64,000 bases of DNA, from positions 1 to 64,000 of the forward strand of contig WOUT01000012.1 in NCBI GenBank assembly GCA_009773005.1, given 5' to 3'. Shown in pieces: positions 59,807 through 64,000 of this stretch; position 1 is the first letter of the stretch; every line of letters begins with the position of its first letter. The DNA comes from Chloroflexota bacterium. GTDB taxonomy: Bacteria; Chloroflexota; Anaerolineae; Anaerolineales; Anaerolineaceae. The notes beneath the pieces are model-generated. The model did no database searches and had not been told where the DNA came from. It saw only the letters and a program-made list of their open reading frames with translations. The position numbers were made by a program, and so were the translations under genes.

Positions 59807-60391
59807 ATGATTAAAAAGAGTATTGAACCTCAAAAGATTGAGTTTTTCCCGCTGACCCCTAAGCGCTGGGAAGACTTTGAGACCCTGTTCGGACCCAACG
59901 GCGCCTGCGCGGGTTGCTGGTGCATGTGGTGGCGTATGAACCACAAGGAATTCACTACTTCCGGCAAGGAAGGGCTTAAAAATGCCCTCCGAACGCTCGT
60001 TCACCGGGGCGTTGAAGCCGGTTTATTGGCTTATGCGGACGGAATCCCGGCAGCCTGGGTCACGGTTGCTCCGCGGATGGATTATGTTCGCCTCGAAACC
60101 TCTCAAATCCTGGCGCCGGTCGATGATCAACCCGTTTGGTCAATGCCGTGTTTCTTCATCCATAAAAACTACCGGCAAACTGGCATGATGGGAAAACTGA
60201 TCCATGCAGCGGTGGAATACGCGCAGGCTCACGGAGCAAAGATTATGGAAGCCTATCCGTATGAGCCGCAAAAGAAGATGAGCGCCCTCAGCATATACAC
60301 CGGCGTGGCGTCAACATTCAGAAAAGAGGGCTTTGTTGAAGTTGCGCGCCGTAGCAAACAGCGTCCGGTAATGCGGAAAGAAATCGGATAA
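59807..60391 (+). CDS. GNAT-family N-acetyltransferase
   Basis: The ATG at 59807 has AAAGG eight bases upstream, so I start there (194 aa) rather than at the GTG at 59801. Features are a Cys/Trp-rich ACAGCWCMWWRM segment near the N-terminus, then the CoA-binding HKNYRQTGMMGKLIHAAVEY. The late EAYPYEPQKKMSALSIYTG helix is common in this uncharacterised GNAT group. The acceptor is unknown. It is co-transcribed with the hydrolase. Confidence 0.87.
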   Translation: MIKKSIEPQKIEFFPLTPKRWEDFETLFGPNGACAGCWCMWWRMNHKEFTTSGKEGLKNALRTLVHRGVEAGLLAYADGIPAAWVTVAPRMDYVRLETSQILAPVDDQPVWSMPCFFIHKNYRQTGMMGKLIHAAVEYAQAHGAKIMEAYPYEPQKKMSALSIYTGVASTFRKEGFVEVARRSKQRPVMRKEIG

Positions 60392-60431
60392 TTTGTTCTT
60401 GATATAATTACTATGTGAATTATCGGAAGAA

Positions 60432-60459
60432 AAAACTCCCCGCGACAGAAGGCGGGGAG
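60432..60459 (-). terminator. Terminator of tRNA-Leu
   Basis: On the minus strand CTCCCCGC-CTTCTGTC-GCGGGGAG is followed by TTTTTTC, 19 bases after the tRNA. Confidence 0.88.
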
Positions 60460-60477
60460 CGCGTGTTATAATTTAGG

Positions 60478-60559
60478 TGCCGAAGGTGGGAATTGAACCC
60501 ACATTCCCGAGGGAACACGATTTTGAGTCGTGCGCGTCTGCCAATTCCGCCACTCCGGC
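60478..60559 (-). tRNA. tRNA-Leu (CAA)
   Basis: Minus-strand cloverleaf: acceptor GCCGGAG/CTTCGGC with one wobble, D-arm GGCGGAATTGGCAGAC, anticodon loop CTCAAAA (anticodon CAA) in stem CACGA/TCGTG, a long class II variable arm (GTTCCCTCGGGAAT), and T-arm GTGGGTTCAATTCCCAC. The discriminator is A; CCA is not fully encoded. Confidence 0.95.
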
Positions 60560-60571
60560 AATGCAAAGCAG

Positions 60572-60600
60572 AGTATATCTGACAATTTATCAAGGGTCAA
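60572..60600 (-). promoter_or_regulatory. tRNA-Leu promoter
   Basis: Minus strand TTGACC, 17-base spacer, TATACT, about 12 bases before the tRNA. It overlaps the short region upstream of divergent ychF. Confidence 0.75.
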
Positions 60601-60610
60601 GGGATATTTA

Positions 60611-61678
60611 ATGAAGCTAGGAATTATAGGTCTACCTCAATCCGGCAAAACAACACTCTTCAACGCGCTCACCCGCGCCATGCAGCCCACCGGTGTGACC
60701 GGCAAGATCGAAGTGCATACCGCTGTGGTGGATGTGCCCGACGCGCGCGTCGATAAGCTTTCAGCCATGTTCAACCCTAAAAAGACGATCTATACCAAGG
60801 TCACTTATGTGGATATTGCGGGTCTGGACGGCAGCGCCAACAAGGGCGGCATCTCGGGTACTTTGCTCAACCAGCTCACCCAATTGGATGGCTTCATTGA
60901 GGTGGTGCGCGTTTTTGACGACGAGAACGTGATGCACATCAATGAATCCATTGATCCTGCGCGCGACATCCAATCCATGGATAGCGAATTCCTGCTCAAC
61001 GATCTGATCGCGGTCGAACGAAAGCTTGAACGCCTGAATGAAGAAATGAAACGACCGCTCGGCCGCGATAAAGAAACAGTCGAACGTGAATTGGCGCTCT
61101 TCAGCCGCTTCAATGAAACCCTCAGCGCCGAGACCCCGCTCAGAGATATCGAGATCAGCGAGTATGAGGATAAATTGCTCTCCGGGTTTGGTTTCTTGAG
61201 CCGCAAACCGCTCTTGATCGTGCTGAATACCGCTGAGGGACAGACTGCCCCGGAGATCACCTACACCCACAAACATAGTAAGGTCGTCTCGTTGCAGGGT
61301 AAACTTGAAATGGATATCGCCCAGCTCGCGCCTGAAGAAGCTCAACTCTTCCTGACTGAGTATGGCATTGAAGAACCCAGCCTGAACCGCATGATCAAGT
61401 TGTCTTATGATCTATTGGGCTTGCAGTCCTTTTTCACCGTTGGACCGGACGAGTGCCGGGCCTGGACGGTGGACCGCGGCGCGACCGCTCCGCAAGCCGC
61501 CGGCGAGATCCACTCTGACCTGCAAAAAGGCTTCATCCGCGCCGAGGTCATCTCTTATGATGATCTGATCGCCCTGGGCGGGATGGTGGAAGCCAAAGCC
61601 AAAGGCAAGCTGCGGCTGGAGGGCAAGGAATACATCGTACAGGATGGCGACATCCTCAATATTCGTTTTAATTTATGA
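60611..61678 (+). CDS. ychF: Redox-regulated ATPase YchF
   Basis: Starting at the ATG at 60611 gives 355 aa; the longer track ORF reads back through the tRNA-Leu gene. The Obg-related P-loop ATPase has GLPQSGKTT at 7-15, a switch region VDIAGLDGSANKGG (the YchF-type), and a C-terminal TGS domain (FFTVGPDECRAWTVDRGATA). It binds ribosomes and has a role in oxidative-stress responses. Length is close to the usual ~363. It is monocistronic with its own terminator. Confidence 0.95.
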   Translation: MKLGIIGLPQSGKTTLFNALTRAMQPTGVTGKIEVHTAVVDVPDARVDKLSAMFNPKKTIYTKVTYVDIAGLDGSANKGGISGTLLNQLTQLDGFIEVVRVFDDENVMHINESIDPARDIQSMDSEFLLNDLIAVERKLERLNEEMKRPLGRDKETVERELALFSRFNETLSAETPLRDIEISEYEDKLLSGFGFLSRKPLLIVLNTAEGQTAPEITYTHKHSKVVSLQGKLEMDIAQLAPEEAQLFLTEYGIEEPSLNRMIKLSYDLLGLQSFFTVGPDECRAWTVDRGATAPQAAGEIHSDLQKGFIRAEVISYDDLIALGGMVEAKAKGKLRLEGKEYIVQDGDILNIRFNL

Positions 61679-61684
61679 CCTTTC

Positions 61685-61715
61685 TACTCCCGGCTGAATT
61701 GTCGGGAGTGTTTTT
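61685..61715 (+). terminator. ychF terminator
   Basis: ACTCCCG-GCTGAATTGT-CGGGAGT followed by GTTTTT. Confidence 0.85.
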
Positions 61716-61742
61716 ATCCGCAACAACTCAGGAGGTTATCTG

Positions 61743-62807
61743 ATGACAACACTGTTTGATCCATTTACCATCCGCAGCATCACCCTGCGCAACCGCATCG
61801 GGGTTTCTCCAATGTGTCAATATAGCTACGAAGAGGGATTTTCGAATGATTGGCAGGTGGTTCACCTGGGGGCGCGAGCGGCGGGCGGCGCCGGGTTGGT
61901 CATCGCTGAAGCCACTGCGGTGGAGCCGCGCGGGCGTATCACCCCGTATGATGTTGGCATTTGGACCGACGCGCACGTGGAGTCGTTGAAGCGCGTGACC
62001 TGCTTTATCAAATCACAGGGCGCGGTGGCTGGCATTCAAATCGCGCACGCCGGACGCAAGGCTTGCACAGCCCGCCCCTGGGAAGGCGGAAAGCCTGTGC
62101 AGAAAGTGGAGGCAAAATGGTGGCAGGCAGTTGGCCCGAGCCCGATTGCATATAATGAAGAATATCAAGTTCCGCATGAACTCACCAAGGTAGATATCCG
62201 TGAAATTCAGGCAGCATTTGTTTCAGCAGCCAGAAGGTCGCTGGAAGCCGGGTTTGAATGGCTGGAACTGCACGCAGCGCACGGCTATTTGATCCACAGT
62301 TTCTATTCGCCGCTGTCGAATCACCGCACGGATGAATACGGCGGCAGTTTTGAGAACCGCACCCGCCTCATGATGGAAATATTAAAGGGGATTCAAACAG
62401 TCTGGCCGAAAGAACTCCCGTTAACTGTGCGCATCTCCGGCACCGACTGGACGGAAGGCGGTTGGACGGTGACGGATTCTGTGGCTCTGGCTAGATTACT
62501 GAAAGACATGGGGGTTGATTTGATCGACTGTTCATCAGGCGGGAACGTGGCTGATGCGAAAGTTCCCGCTGGAGCAGGTTATCAAGTGCCGATCTCTGAG
62601 GCAGTCCGCAAGAGCGCGGGAATCCAAACCGCAGCAGTTGGAATGATCACGTCTCCTGTGCACGCCGACGAGATCATCCGCAACGAGCGTGCGGACGTGG
62701 TGCTGCTTGGGCGCGAGATGCTGCGGGATGCCTATTGGGCGCTGCATGCAGCCAAGGTGCTCGGAGTGAACGGTGCGGTGCCTCCGCAGTACTTGCGCGC
62801 GTTTTAA
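61743..62807 (+). CDS. NADH:flavin oxidoreductase, Old Yellow Enzyme family (YqjM-like)
   Basis: The 354-aa FMN-binding barrel reduces activated C=C bonds such as enones. YqjM-class features are RNRIGVSPMCQYSYEEGF with the thermophilic-like OYE cysteine, IQIAHAGRKA, the catalytic ELHAAHGYLIHSFYSPLSN, and the FMN-phosphate site DVVLLGREMLRD. CAGGAGG precedes the ATG. The last four bases overlap convergent surE. Confidence 0.95.
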   Translation: MTTLFDPFTIRSITLRNRIGVSPMCQYSYEEGFSNDWQVVHLGARAAGGAGLVIAEATAVEPRGRITPYDVGIWTDAHVESLKRVTCFIKSQGAVAGIQIAHAGRKACTARPWEGGKPVQKVEAKWWQAVGPSPIAYNEEYQVPHELTKVDIREIQAAFVSAARRSLEAGFEWLELHAAHGYLIHSFYSPLSNHRTDEYGGSFENRTRLMMEILKGIQTVWPKELPLTVRISGTDWTEGGWTVTDSVALARLLKDMGVDLIDCSSGGNVADAKVPAGAGYQVPISEAVRKSAGIQTAAVGMITSPVHADEIIRNERADVVLLGREMLRDAYWALHAAKVLGVNGAVPPQYLRAF

Positions 62808-63616
62808 TCGAGTTTGCCGAACAGGGTTTGCAAATCGTTTAAATCAACCCGCGAGGTCAGATCCAGGCTGAGCGGAGTGACAGACACGATATGCTCCACC
62901 TTGAAAGCGCGAACATCAGTTGTAACATCCGCCATATCGTCAGGGTGGGGCATTGGGCGGGCGTCGAGCCTGGGGGGTTCACCGGGACGCACGGGTTCCT
63001 TGAGGTATGGGACGAAATAGGAATGCCTGCCCAGGCGGGTGACGCGCCAGGGAGTCTCGGGGGTGGCGCGCGAGGGCACGTTCACATTCAGCGCCATCAC
63101 GTCAGGCGGCATTTGCTTTTCCAGCAGAATCTTGGCAAAGCGCCGGGTGAAGATGGCGGCAGTTGAAAAATCGACCTGGTCGGAATAACCTAAATAATCT
63201 TCATTTTCCAATTGAATTGAGACTGCCAGCGAGGGAATACCGTAAGAAGCGCCTTCCAATGCTGCGCCAACCGTACCTGAAAGGGTGATATCAATGGCCG
63301 GGTTTTCTCCGTAATTGATGCCTGAGACAATCAGATCCGGCTTCACTTTAAGGATGCAGAAAATGCCATACTGCACTGATTGAGCGGGTGAGCCGCCCAC
63401 CGCGTAACAAGTCCATTCCTGGTCGCCGATCTTGAGAAGGGTGGGTTTGATCTCGCCGTCAGACCAGGCTGGCACGCTGCGCCCTGCGCCGGAGTGTTGT
63501 TCTCGCGGGGCAGCCACGGTGACATAGCCGAGGGAGGAGAGTTCTTTGGCAGCCGCCCACAAGCCAGGGGAGGAAATGCCGTCGTCATTTACCAGCAGGA
63601 TTTGAGGTTTTTTCAT
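62804..63616 (-). CDS. surE: 5'/3'-nucleotidase SurE
   Basis: The 270-aa metal-dependent phosphatase has the conserved NDDGISSPGLWAAAKEL opening, the metal-site AAPREQHSGAGRSV (with Ser/Asn equivalents), VSGINYGENPA, and GTVGAALEGASYGIPSLAVS. It dephosphorylates nucleoside 5'- and 3'-monophosphates and short polyphosphate. The ATG has no ribosome site; instead a copy of the dispersed palindrome lies directly upstream. Confidence 0.95.
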   Translation of the reverse strand: MKKPQILLVNDDGISSPGLWAAAKELSSLGYVTVAAPREQHSGAGRSVPAWSDGEIKPTLLKIGDQEWTCYAVGGSPAQSVQYGIFCILKVKPDLIVSGINYGENPAIDITLSGTVGAALEGASYGIPSLAVSIQLENEDYLGYSDQVDFSTAAIFTRRFAKILLEKQMPPDVMALNVNVPSRATPETPWRVTRLGRHSYFVPYLKEPVRPGEPPRLDARPMPHPDDMADVTTDVRAFKVEHIVSVTPLSLDLTSRVDLNDLQTLFGKLD

Positions 63617-63639
63617 AATTTATTCTCGAAATAATTTAT
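63615..63639. repeat. Dispersed AT-rich palindrome, copy 5
   Basis: ATTTATTCTCGAAATAATTT abuts the surE start codon, between it and the tRNA-Arg terminator. Confidence 0.5.
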
Positions 63640-63647
63640 TACCACTA

Positions 63648-63671
63648 TAAAAAAAGAGCGGGTATCCGCTC
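63648..63671 (-). terminator. tRNA-Arg terminator
   Basis: Minus strand GAGCGG-ATAC-CCGCTC followed by TTTTTTT. Confidence 0.88.
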
Positions 63672-63677
63672 AATTTG

Positions 63678-63751
63678 TGCCCTCGGCAGAACTCGAATCT
63701 GCAACCTTTTGCTCCGCAAGCAAACGCTCTGTCCAATTGCGCTACGAGGGC
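63678..63751 (-). tRNA. tRNA-Arg (GCG)
   Basis: Minus-strand cloverleaf: acceptor GCCCTCG/CGAGGGC, D-arm GCGCAATTGGACAGAGC, anticodon loop TTGCGGA (anticodon GCG) in stem TTTGC/GCAAA, variable loop, and T-arm GCAGATTCGAGTTCTGC. The discriminator is A; CCA is not encoded. It reads CGC/CGU arginine codons. A GCG rather than the common inosine-forming ACG anticodon is worth noting. Confidence 0.94.
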
Positions 63752-63771
63752 GGATTACCTAAAGCGGATAA

Positions 63772-63800
63772 AATATACCCCACTTGGAATGAAACGTCAA
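63772..63800 (-). promoter_or_regulatory. tRNA-Arg promoter
   Basis: Minus strand TTGACG, 17-base spacer, TATATT, about 20 bases before the tRNA. Confidence 0.75.
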
Positions 63801-64000
63801 GTCAAAGGGCGTTTAGCACGGCAATCACGCAAGTAATAAATCTTAAACTAAAAGATTTTAAATTCCGTTTTCCTGATCCTGACATCGGTAAAAGGTTAAT
63901 AGGAGACGATTTTTTGAGACGCTATGATAATTAGTGAAATTATGTAGCACAGAGACACGATTAAGAATGCTGCCAACATCCCGTATTGGAGAACGGGGTT

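Noticed and set aside
60530-60610. N-terminal extension of ychF in the ORF track
   Set aside because: It is the antisense of tRNA-Leu and its promoter; the conserved YchF start is at 60611.
63677-63934. Plus-strand 85-aa ORF at the right end
   Set aside because: It runs antisense through the whole tRNA-Arg gene and its promoter, has no ribosome site and no family likeness.
1-64000. CRISPR array, prophage, transposase or restriction-modification system
   Set aside because: No regularly spaced direct repeats, Cas-like, integrase, transposase or methylase ORFs were seen.

Overview
The window reads as chromosomal DNA of an Anaerolineae-type member of the Chloroflexota. That placement is an inference from gene families, not from a marker search. 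The clues are lipoproteins with Thr/Pro-rich linkers and SH3-like ends, a SpoVS homologue, a RadA-DUF6391-HolA run, an R3H/SpoIIIAA-like ATPase beside tmk, a lipoprotein fusing a thioredoxin fold to a cyclophilin, and moderate GC with AT-rich intergenic palindromes. About 60 protein genes, a 56-aa ferredoxin missing from the ORF track, and three tRNA genes (Asn, Leu, Arg) fill the window densely. I see no prophage, insertion sequence, CRISPR array or restriction system.

Layout. 0-8 kb is mainly minus strand: a rhomboid protease cut by the window edge, an SH3 lipoprotein gene broken by an in-frame amber codon, a CBS protein, ClpC, a DsrE protein with a His-rich EamA transporter that has lost its first helix, an M42 peptidase and a thioesterase. 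8-17.3 kb is plus strand: Rrf2 regulator, MFS, HutI, HD phosphohydrolase, inositol monophosphatase family enzyme, M3 oligopeptidase, DinB, deoxynucleoside kinase, nucleotidyltransferase. 17.3-17.8 kb is an AT-rich gap with two perfect and several near-perfect DnaA boxes, the best oriC candidate, followed by spoVS and a second deoxynucleoside kinase. 18.9-31 kb carries ferredoxin, AzlCD, tRNA-Asn with a duplicated 3' end, MoeB-rhodanese, ArsR-ArsM, an OFA-type MFS, RadA, DUF6391 and HolA.

31-50 kb is almost entirely minus strand. A tightly spaced run from pdxS down to comEC (about 13 genes) covers pyridoxal phosphate synthesis, tmk, an R3H ATPase, an extracytoplasmic folding lipoprotein, PrsW, DedA, PlsC, an SGNH/MBOAT acylation pair, an NnrU-like methyltransferase and ComEC. 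50.5-54 kb is a plus-strand GntR-SPFH-PLDc_N-ABC operon. It is followed at once by two perfect 16-bp parS sites. 54-64 kb has a YhfC protease, an orphan PEP-synthase ATP-grasp protein, dnaN, an alpha/beta hydrolase, a GNAT enzyme, tRNA-Leu, ychF, an Old Yellow Enzyme, surE and tRNA-Arg.

Taken together, the DnaA-box cluster at 17.5 kb, the parS pair at 54.0 kb and dnaN at 58 kb suggest the window lies in the replication-origin/centromere domain of the chromosome. Other points of note are transcripts that appear to begin at or within a few bases of the start codon (radA, thioesterase, moeB, arsR), and a small AT-rich palindrome centred on TTCTAGAA/TTCTCGAA that recurs at five gene borders.
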